DNA from: Bemisia tabaci
Taxonomy: Eukaryota; Arthropoda; Insecta; Hemiptera; Aleyrodidae
Assembly: GCF_918797505.1 (NCBI RefSeq)
Contig: NC_092797.1
Location: forward strand, 40,189,372 to 40,253,371
DNA length: 64,000 nt
Direction: 5' to 3'
The position numbers and the translations under genes are program-made. Position 1 is the first letter of the stretch, and every line of letters starts with the position of its first letter. Of the stretch, positions 12,501-22,551 are shown in pieces. The notes under the pieces are model-generated. The model ran no database searches and had not been told where the DNA came from. It saw only the letters and a program-made list of their open reading frames with translations.

Positions 12501-15104
12501 GGATTTTGAAATGATGAAAATCTGACCAAAAATTCGAGTTTCTTGTCAAAAAATACCTCTGGTTACTGAGTCCCTCGAAAATCGATCTAACAGGAGCCGA
12601 CTTAGCATTTTAGGCCATAGCCGCCGTATTGGATTTTGAAATTTTGAAAATCCGACAAAAAATTCGAGTTTCCCGTCGAAAAATACCCATTTATATCAAA
12701 TTTCACCAAAATCCATCGAACAGGAGCCGAGATAGCATTTCAGGCCACGGCCGCCATCTTGAATTTTGAAAGTTTCAAAATCTGACTAAAAATTCCCGTC
12801 GAAAAGTACCCTCTGCCACCAATTTTCTCCTAAATCCGTCGAAAAATACCCCTAAAACCTGAAATCCCCTCCATAATGCTGTGACATTACGCGATAATAG
12901 GATTCATCCTGTTTGGCGCGGTGCGCGTCAACAACCTCGTATCTCCAATGCATCACTTTATGGAGAAACAACTTTTCGCTCTTCTTTTCGGCGTCCTTGG
13001 CAGCGTATTGGGATCGGAATAATTTTGATCAATTCCTCACGACAATTGCTAAGCGTCTACCAAGTTTAAAGGAAATTGCTTCGGTCAATTTTTCTCAAGG
13101 GGGGACAGAGTGAGCTGGTACGGCAGCTTTAGCTCGTAACTTTCATCCCAATTCTCGGTATGTTGAACCCTATCTCGACCCGTTCATTTTGATGTGACCC
13201 TGGTGATTTTTGTTCAATAGGTGTTTTGCTTTTCGGTTTCAAAAATATAATTTACTCTCCAATAATTTGCAGGCTCTGGTCGAAGATCATGTAATTCAAG
13301 AGATGGAACCTATCATTATGCGTCAGCGATCAAGGCACATAGCTGATATACCAGACACACTATACATGGTTGAAGATAAGCCTCGCTCAGATTTTCACAA
13401 TCCCTCTATTGCCTCCATTCCTGGTAAGTAATATCCAGTTACAGGATGACATTTTTTTTTTTTTTTTTTTTTTTTGCCACAGCAATTTAAATTCTAAATG
13501 TGTCATGGATAGAGATTGGAAAATTTTGCTTTCATTTTGCACCAATTTCGATGTTATTTTTGCTGATTTCGATGATATCTTTGTAGCGTGTTTTGCGTTT
13601 GGCAGCTTTAAAAAAAGCTATTAATTTGATTAAAGCCATCAAGCCATCGCTCAGTCTCTCTCTCTAGTCCTATTTACAGAGGCACTGACGCTGTACCCAA
13701 TGATGGCCGATGCTCAAAAACAACTCAGTAATTTTTTTATTTTGAAAAAAAGCGCGGCAAACGTCTAATATAAATTTCATTAAAATATACGGATTTTGCC
13801 GATGTTGCGGTTAATTTTGCAGAATCCGAGCGATTTTGCGTCAAATCCGGAAAATGGCCGATTTCGCGTGATTTCGCTTTAAATTTTCGGGATCGGGGGT
13901 TATAATCGGAGCTTCTGTCTGGTTTTTAGATTCCTTAGCACATTTTGAAAATTTCGCGGCAAATCGCAGCGGCAAAATTTCTCAATCTCTACCCATGGAA
14001 TAGATGGATTTTTCCCAACTCTTTGCCATCACTTACAACATCTATCCTTTCAAGGGCTGCAACTTTAGATGTTGTATTCTGCGATAATATCACGAAGCCG
14101 AGGAAAGCAGTGCTGATCTCAGGATCAGAGTCAACCCTTTTTCCTAGCCTCTGTTCGCTCTTAATGTGGAAGATTAGCAGTCCAGGTCCAACACCATTCT
14201 TTCTCCTATCCACTTTCCACTTTTAATTTTATATGACACCCCCTTCAATTATTTCCACAAAGTCCTTTCAATTTGGATCATTAGTCAGGGATTTGCAAAG
14301 GTAGGTGGTCAAATGAAACAGGGCAGTGAAAAACTTTAAAAATCGAACTTAGTATTAATGAATCATACTGATGATAGAAACAAGGGCCTCAGAGTGTTTT
14401 CGTTTTATTACTCATGATATTTTTGCCCTATCAGCTTTTCCTGCTTCAATACTCTGAGGGCTTCTTAAATCAAAATCCTCGTTTTTTTTCCCATTGTCTT
14501 TAATTTTTTCAAATCCTTTTAATGTCAAAATTATCAGGAGGGTCATTCATTCCACTTGAAATCATCCAGGGACTGTTGCTGGACCAACGCAAATTTGTTT
14601 CATTATTTTTATAACAAACTGTCTTTATGCTCCTATTATATAGAAAAATAAACAAAAGAATTAAAATAAAAATGAGGGTCAGTTGAGCAACAGTCCAGTC
14701 CTTGGATGATTTTGTGTGAAATGACTCAAATGTTGAACTTGTTTTTATTTTTTTGCCCCTCTGAAATTGCAATACTCTTTCAAGGAGAACAGATTTGAAT
14801 TTCATCCGGGTGCCTGTATTGCTATGTAAGCTTTAGGGATTCTGATATAAGGCAGAAACCTATATTTCACAAAACTTGCAGCTCTTGTTCATTGCTCTCC
14901 TTTACCTCAGTGATTGTATTTTCAGTACCTGATGAAGCAACGATGCATGCAATGGTGAAACGTGAACATAAGTTGCGATCTTCCCCTAGCTGCCAGCGTG
15001 CAATAACACTGCCTTTATCCTCCAGGCATGAAATTAACTTGCAAATCCGTCTTCGTGTTGTGCGTGAATTTAATCTCCCGGATATTGTTGCTGATTTGCT
15101 TGAG
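3397..15104 (+). CDS. BTBD7: BTBD7 orthologue (BTB/POZ domain protein 7), eight exons, 3' end not secured
   Basis: Joined exons are 3397-3563, 4372-5157, 6611-6746, 7568-7731, 9097-9323, 11292-11611, 13273-13423 and 14926-15104. All boundaries are GT/AG and all phases agree, giving 710 codons without a stop. Seen: a basic patch (FIRRRRSS, about residues 73-80), a first BTB domain (about 144-232, with FPVHRAILSARCPYF), a second BTB domain (from about 248, with FPCHKAILSARSPFFRNL), then a BACK-like region (REEFSQ, SDFLQASE, LKWGEQQL) and the segment REPNLVSQTAHSV. This order and many of these blocks are those of vertebrate BTBD7, which promotes epithelial remodelling and branching by lowering E-cadherin; BTB-BACK proteins are often Cullin-3 adaptors, but that role is inferred here. 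The vertebrate protein has a long tail beyond this point that I could not find. The methionine at 4391 is in frame but internal to the conserved N-terminal layout, so the start is placed at 3397. Confidence 0.88.
4372..5157 (+). CDS. BTBD7: BTBD7 exon: basic patch, first BTB domain, start of second BTB
   Basis: This is the largest exon, 786 nt. It begins after TTTTTTCCAG and ends before GTAAGA. It encodes the conserved FATLRKKFIRRRR segment, the first BTB (YKYCTDIDLIYQGVCFPVHR, then LLRYLYTGDL) and the first part of the second BTB, ending at LHIPTR. Phase is 2 at both ends. Confidence 0.92.
6611..6746 (+). CDS. BTBD7: BTBD7 exon: rest of second BTB domain
   Basis: It starts after CTTATAG and ends before GTAAAT. 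It encodes IVLDKSVIPKRYARVLLHAI followed by YLDTVDLSLI, the end of the second BTB fold. It completes the split Arg codon of the previous exon and ends in phase 0. Confidence 0.9.
7568..7731 (+). CDS. BTBD7: BTBD7 exon: end of BTB2 / start of BACK-like region
   Basis: It follows TTTTTACAG and ends at GTAAGT. The product contains EEAMELYQIGRFLDLDIVAQ and GCEDLILEWL, the helical exit of the second BTB domain. It begins in phase 0 and ends two bases into a codon. Confidence 0.9.
9097..9323 (+). CDS. BTBD7: BTBD7 exon: BACK-like region
   Basis: It follows TTGTTCCAG and ends at GTATTT, a weaker donor. It encodes WSSQPHGSAWVYRQAKHFLR, then SDFLQASELEVLEAVLKWGE, the helical BACK-like segment. The last base begins a Glu codon completed in the next exon. 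Confidence 0.9.
11292..11611 (+). CDS. BTBD7: BTBD7 exon: PNLVSQTAHS segment
   Basis: It follows TTTTTCAG and ends at GTAAGG. It encodes PNLVSQTAHSVSRKGIKKRD, then LREILSELLPHVRMDHVIP and RRGLVSTPPSHM, closely matching the family. It ends at YYEELK in phase 0. Confidence 0.9.
12265..12380. repeat. short GC-rich hairpins (GCTCGCTTTGCGAGC type)
   Basis: Within a BTBD7 intron, successive small palindromes read GCTCGCTTTGCGAGC, TTCGCTTTGCGA and GGCTCGCGAAGCGAGT (minus strand). They are much G/C-richer than the surrounding intron and look like a dispersed repeat. Confidence 0.4.
12489..12860. repeat. tandem repeat, unit about 129 bp, nearly three copies
   Basis: The phrase GCCGCC(A/G)T(C/A)TTG(G/A)ATTTTGAAA recurs at about 12492, 12620 and 12750, followed each time by an AAAATTC...CGTCGAAAA(A/G)TACC stretch. 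The copies differ by substitutions and small gaps. It lies in the intron between 11611 and 13273. Confidence 0.6.
13273..13423 (+). CDS. BTBD7: BTBD7 exon: IPDTLYMV segment
   Basis: It follows AATTTGCAG and ends at GTAAGT. It encodes ALVEDHVIQEMEP and ADIPDTLYMVEDK; the DTLYMV block is a family hallmark. The last base begins a Val codon. Confidence 0.88.
13452..13475 (+). repeat. poly(T) run
   Basis: A T homopolymer of more than twenty bases lies about 30 bp after a BTBD7 donor. Confidence 0.7.
14926..15104 (+). CDS. BTBD7: BTBD7 exon: last securely recognised exon
   Basis: It follows GTATTTTCAG and encodes MHAMVKREHKL and EINLQIRLRVVREFNLPDI, ending DLLE before GTAACT. Reading through the donor gives a stop eight codons later (codon ending at 15130), so a short isoform is possible; otherwise splicing must continue downstream. 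Confidence 0.85.
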
Positions 15105-15367
15105 GTAACTTTACCAATTTTCATTCCTTAATATTTTCACATTTGTTTCAAGTTTTGAATATTTTACACCAGGCTCTTGTCAGTTTATAATCTAATTGAA
15201 GGATAGCAAGTATTTGTGATGAAACTTTATTATCCTCCGACACATTTTTAGAAGAATCTTATTTTATACAAACATATACGTATATTTTAACTACTTGTCT
15301 AATTAAGTAGAACATATAAAATTTGCCCATCACCGCAGGAAAAAAGGTTTTCCATTTCCCTTATCAG

Positions 15368-15532
15368 TATGAATTTCTCTCTTCTACCGCAAGTCTCTAC
15401 ACAGGACAGTCAAGGTTAAACAGACATGTTTTGCAGACAGAGATGTCGTATGTGCCATCTTTAATTATTGATTTCATATTATATTTTTCACATAATGGCA
15501 TAAGCTTTATCTCTTGTTTTGCAAGACAATAA
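15368..15532 (+). CDS. possible alternative terminal exon of BTBD7
   Basis: A very good acceptor (pyrimidine-rich run ending TTATCAG) precedes 15368. The reading frame entered in phase 0, which is what the 15104 donor needs, is open for 54 codons to a TAA ending at 15532. An AATAAA lies at about 15567. The peptide (YEFLSSTASLYTG...) does not resemble the vertebrate BTBD7 tail, so this may be coincidence or a lineage-specific end. Confidence 0.28.
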   Translation, partial: YEFLSSTASLYTGQSRLNRHVLQTEMSYVPSLIIDFILYFSHNGISFISCFARQ

Positions 15533-15707
15533 TTTTCAAAACTGATTAGGTACTATGCAAGCAATAAATGATTTTTAGTCGTGCGGCGATGCCGTATAGA
15601 CTCTAGGTTTCGCCGGAGGCTAAAAAGTGTCCACACTTTTAGGCTAAGTCCAAGAGGAGAATTTTCGAGGAACCAGTAACATATGAGGTATTGATATCGG
15701 TGCATTT

Positions 15708-16236
15708 TGGCCCAATGGAGATGTTACATGTGCGAGGAATTTGCAATTTGGACTGTTGATTCTTGTATAAAAGTTCGCGAGGAACACAATGGTGCCACTG
15801 GTTTTCTCTGAAATCATCTTCCATGCCCAAAAAAACCTCTCAAGTTGAGGCCAAAATGGAGGGGATATCCCACCCTACCCTGAGAGTCCACGTCTACATG
15901 AAGACAAACTCTCCATGCAAAGATAGGGAGCAAATACATTAGCAGGGTTGCCGTGTATTCAGTTTTGGAGTCCCCAGATAAATTGGTAGCCCTGTCAAAG
16001 TATTAGCTCCCTATATTTGCATGGAGAATAGGTCTTGATCTAGGCTTTGACTCTCAGGGTAGGGTGGGATATTCCCTCCATTTTGGCCTCAACTTGAGTG
16101 CTTTTTTTTGAGCTTGGGAGATGATTTCAGAGAGAAAACCAGTGGCACCATCGTGTTTCTCGTGACTTTTTACACAAGATTCAACAGTCAAATCGCAAAT
16201 TCCTCACACATGCAACATCTCCATTATTGCCAAATA
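15708..16236. repeat. imperfect inverted repeat, arms about 230 bp
   Basis: Left arm 15708-15941 and right arm 16004-16236 are reverse complements with scattered mismatches; shared pieces include CCCACCCTACCCTGAGAGT, GGCCTCAACTTGAG (right) and GTGCCACTGGTTTTCTCT. The spacer is about 60 bp. The right arm ends where the satellite array starts. Confidence 0.75.
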
Positions 16237-17400
16237 GAATTTCTGATCATTTAGCCATGGTTTGGTAGCGTTTAGCAATCAACTGTGACCATAATGTAAA
16301 GAACCCACACAGGTGCCTTTCGGCGGAATGTCGCCCTATGGCATTCTTTATCATCAAGTCACCGTTGAACATTCGCTGTTCAATGGCGTTCAGCAACCAA
16401 GTATAGCCAAAATTTTCAGAACTCATACCTCAGATGTTCAAAGAGTGTTAAAATGTGTCGCCAAATGGAATTTCTGATCATTTAGCTATGGTTTGGTAGC
16501 GTTTAGCAATCAACTGTGACCATAATGTAAAGAACCCACACAGGTGCCTTTCGGCGGAATGTCGCCCTATGGCATTCTTTATCATCAAGTCACTGTTGAA
16601 CATTTACTGTTAAGTAGCGTTTAGCAACCAAGTATAGCCAAAATTTCCAGAACTCATACCTCAGATGTTCAAAGAGTGTTAACATGTGTCGCCAAATGGA
16701 ATTTCTGATCATTTAGCCATGGTTTGGTAGCGTTTAGCAATCAACTGTGACTATAATGTAAAGAACCCACACAGGTGCCTTTCGGCGGAATGTCGCCCTA
16801 TGGCATTCTTTATCATCAAGTCACTGTTGAACATTTACTGTTAAGTAGCGTTTAGCAACCAAGTATAGCCAAAATTTCCAGAACTCATACCTCAGATGTT
16901 CAAAGAGTGTTAACATGTGTCGCCAAATGGAATTTCTGATCATTTAGCATGGTTTGGTAGCTTTTAGCAATCAACTGTGACCATAATGTAAAGAAACCCA
17001 CACAGGTGCCTTTCGGCGGAATGTCGCCCTATGGCATTCTTTATCATCAAGTCACTGTTGAACATTTACTGTTAAGTAGCGTTTAGCAACCAAGTATAGC
17101 CAAAATTTCCAGAACTCATACCTCAGATGTTCAAGAGTGTTAACATGTGTCGCCAAATGGAATTTCTGATCAATTTAGCCATGGTTTGGTAGCTTTTAGC
17201 AATCAACTGTGACCATAATGTAAAGAACCCACACAGGTGCCTTTCGGCTGAATGTCGCCCTATGGCATTCTTTATCATCGAGTCACAGTTTAATAGCGTA
17301 AGTAAGCAACCAATGGTGGCCACAAAATGTCAAGACTCCAAACTGGTGCTTTTTGGCTGAATTTCGCCCAATAGCATCTTTGATGATTTATCAGTAATGG
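16228..17400. repeat. 231-bp tandem satellite, about five units, each a dimer of ~115-bp monomers
   Basis: TTCTGATCA recurs at 16241, 16472, 16703, 16934 and 17164, a period of 231, 231, 231 and 230 bp. Copies are almost identical. Within a unit, TAGCGTTTAGCAA(T/C)CAA occurs twice about 115 bp apart, so the unit is a diverged dimer. The last monomer (17283-17400) is degenerate. All ORFs here are repeat shadows. Confidence 0.9.
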
Positions 17401-17456
17401 TGATGTTTATGTTGATTAATTATTACTGTCTGAAAGTGAATCCTGGGGAGAGAATA

Positions 17457-17897
17457 TTATAGGGTTGGTTCAAACAAGTTTTAGAATTTTTTTTCCTTAG
17501 CGCTAATGGACCCTAAGGGACAACTTCAATTCATCGAACTGAAAGTTTTCAATTTTTAAACCATCTTTTAACTGTCGGAACTCACTTGACCACATTATAT
17601 TCATGTTGAATTTAAAGAATATCGCTGTCAAAAGTTGAGTTCTCCTTCAATTTAGCACTTTTTTTCATTACCTTAAAGACCATACGGAAAGTGCTAATTC
17701 TACGGAAAACTCAACTTTTCACAGCGATATTCTTCAAATTTATCATGAATATAATGTGGTCTAGTGAGTTCTGACATTTAAAAATGGGTATGAACATTTA
17801 AGGCTTTATTTTCCTTGAATTTAAGTGGTTTTTCAGGGTCTTACGGTAAGAAAAAAAGTCTAAAACACGTTAAAAGTTACTTGAACCTACCCTATAA
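17457..17897. repeat. foldback element, ~440 bp
   Basis: Its ends are TATAGGGTTGGTTCAA and TTGAACCTACCCTATA. The arms carry matching parts such as GAACTCACTTGACCACATTA and its counterpart near 17750. A diverged partial copy lies at about 19440-19680. Confidence 0.7.
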
Positions 17898-18052
17898 TGT
17901 TGAGCTATGACTTCAACTTTCATGAACCCTTACTTGTGCCTTTTCAGCTTGATTTCGCTAAATGGAATTATTTATGATTGAAGTCGTGGTTGAGTTTACT
18001 ATGCTGATAAAATATCATTGGAAAATTTAGGTTTCACCATCATAGTCTTCTA

Positions 18053-19227
18053 CGAGGGCTGTCCCAAAGAAACCGGACTTTTGTCATAGAAGGCGAACAG
18101 AGCGTCGTAATGAAGTTTTCTTGGGCTTGTTTGACAGCTGATAAGCTACTGAAGATGCTTGTTTTTACAGAATGCAAACATTGGTCTTGGTAAGGAAACT
18201 ACACGCTTTGGAATAAAGGAAAGTCAAACGCGAGTTTGGATTTTTGTCTTTATTTCAAGAAAAATTTAGATACAACTTAAAAAAAAAAACCAGGTTTTAA
18301 GTTAAAAACTTCGTTGCTCTCTTATTCAAGTGCTTAAAAATAAGGAAATCAACATTTTAAGCAGCTTACCAAGTCATCACCTATCCCCTTCAAAATATTC
18401 GCCAGCTTTGTCGATGCATTTTTGCCACCGTTTCTTCAATCGGGAGAAAACACTGTTGAAAATCCGCAGGTTTGTTGAATGATCGCAATTCCTTCAAGGT
18501 GAAACCGTCAACCGAGAATATTACAATGGTGTTCTGAGACGATTACGCGAATATGTCCGCAGAAAAAGGCCTGAGCTTTGGAGAGAGAATTCCTGGTTTC
18601 TGCATCACGATAACGCACCTGCCCAAGCATCCCTCCAAATTCGCGAATTTTGTGCAAAGAATGCCATGAGTGTCCTCCCTCATCCCCTCTATTCACCTGA
18701 CCTGGCTCCGTGTGATTTTTTCTTCACGACTTAAATCTACCTTGAAAGGTCGACGTTTTCAAACCATTCCGGAAATTCAAGAGAACACCTTGAAGGAATT
18801 GCGATCATTCAAACCTGAGGATTTCCAACAGTGTTTCTCCCAATTGAAGAAACGGTGGCAAAAATGCATCGACAAAGCTGGCGAGTATTTGAAGGGATAG
18901 GTGATGACTTGGTAAGCTGCTTAAATGTTTGATTTCCTTATTTTTAAGCATTTGAATAAGATTGCAACGAAGTTTTTAACTTAAAACCTGGGTTTTTTTA
19001 AAGTTGTATCTAAATTTTTCTTGAAATAAAGACAAAAATCGCAACTCGAGTTTGACTTTCCTTTATTCCAAAGCGTGTAGTTTCCTTACCAAGACCAATG
19101 TTTGCATTCTGTAAAAACAAGCATCTTCAGTAGCTTATCAGCTTTCAAACAAGCCCAAGAAAACTTCATTACGACGCTCGGTTCGCCTTCTATGACAAAA
19201 GTCCGGTTTCTTTTGGGACAGCCCTCG
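18053..19227 (+). mobile_element. mariner-like relic folded into 440-bp inverted arms
   Basis: The element begins CGAGGGCTGTCCC next to a TA and ends with the reverse complement beside TTA. Arms 18053-18501 and 18786-19227 are about 440 bp each, far longer than the roughly 30-bp TIRs of ordinary mariners. The 284-bp loop and right arm encode, on the plus strand, a mariner transposase end: WFLHHDNAPAQ, YSPDLAPCDFF and, after a frame break, STLKGRRFQTIPE and RWQKCIDKAGEYLKG. These are the second and third catalytic Asp regions. The left arm repeats the 3' coding end in antisense. The 5' half of the gene is missing and the frame is broken near 18725, so it is not active. Confidence 0.85.
18514..18900 (+). 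pseudogene. mariner transposase fragment, 5' truncated and frameshifted
   Basis: The first frame reads through HHDNAPAQASLQIREF to LYSPDLAPCDFF and then stops at 18734. A second frame (18670-18900) carries LKSTLKGRRFQTIPEIQENT, then QQCFSQLKKRWQKCID and a stop. The two frames are one ancient coding sequence with a small deletion. The first catalytic Asp region is absent. Confidence 0.8.
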
Positions 19228-19887
19228 TTAAATAACCATCAGCATTACTGCACCAACCAAAATCTAGCCAAAAAAAAAAAATAGTTCGGCTGAAAAAGTG
19301 GGAGAAGTTGGGATGTGCAGTCTCAAAATAAAAATACTAGCTGTGATTGGACATAGCTTTGCTTTCATTGAGACTTTCAAATTTTATGAATAAAAAACAG
19401 TACGCATTAGCAAAAACAGTTAGTTTTGTCCTTACCTGTAGACCATACAAAAAGAGCTAAATTGAAGGAGAACTTAGCTTTTGACAGCGATGCTCTTCAA
19501 ATTTTTCATATACTGTACAGTGTGTTCTAGTGAGTTTGGATGGTAAAAAATGGTCAGAAACATTTAAAGCTTTATTTTCCATGAATGTAAGTTGTCGTTC
19601 AGGATAGATTCTGACGACTAGATCCTTACTAGAGTAAGGAAAGAAAGTCTAAAATTGTTAAAAGTCACAGAAAAAACACGAAAAAAGAAAAAAGTCGGAA
19701 AAGGAAGTCAAATTTACATAACAATTAAATTAACATAAAAATTTGTAAAAAGTATTGGAAATTACGACACAAATGTATTTACGTTAAAAACTGTATTAAA
19801 AAGAAAGTTAATTTTAATTAAGAAAAATAATCTTGGTAAATCAATTTCTCACGTAAATTTGACTCAAAATTCATTTAAAAAACAGGG

Positions 19888-19943
19888 CGGATTCACCTAC
19901 TTGCCGCCCATGGGCCGGATTTACCTACTTGCTGCCTATGGGC
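19888..19943. repeat. 28-bp tandem duplication
   Basis: CGGATT(C/T)ACCTACTTGC and then CGCCCATGGGC or TGCCTATGGGC occur twice in a row. A CAGGGCGG end next to it and CCGCCCCTG at about 22195 may be the ends of a larger hAT-like element that contains the palindrome. Confidence 0.45.
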
Positions 19944-20453
19944 CACCTGTATTTTGCCGCCCCCTTCTCATTCGTTTCGAAACATCAATAAAAAACAACT
20001 TAATCGGCCCGAAACAGTAACAGAGAAACAACTTAAAACGGGACTAAGGACGCAAATAATAAAAGAAACACATAAAATATAATAAGAAACCGGGACGTTT
20101 CGCAGGGATCACACCCGCATTTTCAACCGGCAAAACAAGAAAAATTAAAAGAAAGGACACTATGCCCCTCACTACTAGCAAAAGTTCGCACGGAACTTTG
20201 CGTGAAAGTTAAGTTCCGTAAAACCTATCTACATATGTGTGAACAAGGCCTTCCATTTGTAAGAAATGAAGGTAAAAAATTATGCAAGAACAAACATAAA
20301 TGTGGTTTAATAATTTTAACTTCCGCCGCCGCGCCGCGCTGACCGCACTGTGTTTGGCGCAATGCGTGAAGTATTCCTACAGTCTTGTAGGCGCTATGCG
20401 TTTCACGCCGACCGCCGCACAGTGGATTGAGTCAATTAGAGGGGTCGGACATG

Positions 20454-21786
20454 AAAGAGCCGTATGCAAAAACGACATTTTTCGCCCCCCCACTAAAACT
20501 TATTCAAACTTCGTCTATCAGTTACTAATACTGGAGCGCTTCCTTTCCCCGAATTTTCAGACCCCCAAAAAATTTTGGGGGGGCGCTAGGGGGGGTGGAA
20601 GTCAAAACCTGTGACCCTCGATATCTTTCGAACGAAACAAGATATTGAGGCCGGTTTGGACGAAAAATCGTCAAAAATTGCATACTTTAAGATTCTAAAG
20701 GTCAAAATCCCAAAATTAAATTTTTAACTTAACTTATGAGCTTTTTTTCAGTTTTTGAGGAAAAACAATTTTTTTCAAACAGATTAAACCGAAATTTCAC
20801 ATTTTTTTTTTTAAACCAAAACCAGTTTTTTAAATTGTTCGTCTGTTTCGCATCCAACGAGTGGTCGTATAAGCTGGGGAACCGAACGGTTCCGGAGTTA
20901 TGATCGATTGAAGTTTCCGCTCAACGCGCGCTGACGATTTTCGCGCGCAAAAAAGTCGGATTTGACTATTATTAAATCAGATTTAATGTTCAAACTGAGC
21001 AAAATGCATTATTAGGGACCCTTGAGGGTTGCTGAGTCCAGGAATTACAGATACTTCCAAAAAAATTCACGTTTTTAAAATTACAGCTCCGGACAGGACC
21101 ACTGAGCGGCCGGTCGGCGCTCAGTGGGCCTCTAAAATAGCGCTACGGAGCTGTAATTTTAAAAACGTGAATTTTTTGGAAGTATCTGTAATTCCTGCAC
21201 TCAGCGACCCTCAAGAGTCCCTAATAATGCATTTTGCTCAGTTTGAACATTAAATCTAATTTTAATAACAGTCAAATCCGACTTTTTTGCGCGCGAAAGT
21301 CGGTCGGCGCGCGTTGAGCGGAAACTTCAATCGATCATAACTCCGGAACCGTTCGGTCCCCAGCTTATACGACCACTCGTTGGATGCGGAAAAAGACGAA
21401 CAATTTAAAAACTGGTTTTGGTTTAAATCAAAAAATGTGAAATTTCAGTTTTAATCTGTTTAAAAAAAATTGTTTTTCCTCAAAAACTGAAAAAAAAAGC
21501 TCATAAGTTAAGTTAAAATTTAATTTTGGGATTTTGACCTTTAGAATCTTAAAGTATGCAATTTTTGACGATTTTTCGTCAAAACCGGGCCTCAATATCT
21601 TGTTTCGTTCGAAAGATATCGAGGGTCACAGGTTTTGACTTCCACCCCCCCTAACGCCCCCCCAAATTTTTTTGGGGGTCTGAAAATTTGGGGAAAGAAG
21701 CGCTCCAGTATTAGTAACTGATAGACGAAGTTTGAATAAGTTTTAGTGGGGGGGGCGAAAAATGTCGTTTTTGCATACGGCTCTTT
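20454..21786. repeat. 1.33-kb near-perfect palindrome (foldback element)
   Basis: The left end AAAGAGCCGTATGCAAAAAC is mirrored by GTTTTTGCATACGGCTCTTT. The arms are about 660 bp each and meet near 21120 at CGGCCGGTCGGCGCTCAGTG, almost without a spacer. A further mirrored piece outside (20415-20449 against 21944-21975) shows the original palindrome was larger and later interrupted on the right. ORFs inside are mirror artefacts. Confidence 0.9.
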
Positions 21787-22515
21787 TTGACAAGAACTGC
21801 AAATGTTGATGTTTATTTCGTTACATTTTAAAGTTCAAGGGGTGATACTGGAAGAAAATATCACGAGAAAACCAGTGGAACAGCTTGCAGAACATTAGAT
21901 TCTTGTATAAACGGAGTTATGAGCGTTTTAAGTTCCCAAATTTTTTCCGACCTCTCTCATTGACTCGATTCACCGTGCGCCGCGCTGAGGGCTTCTCCTT
22001 TCTATCTCAAGTCCTCATCATCACTGCTGCACCGCTCCATGCCAAATTGCGTGTTTAGTTTCTCTTTAACTCGACTAATTAAAGGTGCTGTCTCTTGTGT
22101 CACCGAAAGACGCTTTCTCGTTTGTAATTTTTTTTTTCTGAATCCGATTTTTTTTTAAACCTACATTTTAAAAAATGCAAAATTTGCCGCCCCTGCGTTA
22201 AGAATGAGAGAGAGATGCTGTACTCGATTATCTAATGCATCTGACGAGTTTTTTCAATTCAAAAAGGAACGTATTACACTCCACAAATAAATCACGTTTG
22301 AAGCGCAACCGGAAAAAACACGATTTGTCAAAAGTATTCATTAAGTATTGCACTTTCCACAGAAGCATGTTGCACAAAAATGTCACTGTAACGACTTCCG
22401 GATATGGTTTGCGACCAACTTAAGGCTCAAAATTTTGATTTGTTTGCTCCCTAAAAAAAATGGTCCATCTCTGTAACCGTGCTCACCAAAACTGACGATC
22501 TCACGACACGACGAC

Positions 22516-22551
22516 GACGACAGCCTGTGACCTGGGGTCACAGGCTGTCGT
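22516..22551. repeat. short perfect palindrome
   Basis: ACGACAGCCTGTGACC is followed two bases later by its reverse complement. A cruciform or hairpin with a two-base loop is possible. Confidence 0.7.

Noticed and set aside
16228..17400. CRISPR-like regular repeats
   Set aside because: Units are 231 bp of continuous similarity without unique spacers; it is a eukaryotic satellite.
21029..21253. 74-aa ORF at the palindrome centre
   Set aside because: It reads through both arms of the palindrome, so its two halves are a mirror artefact.
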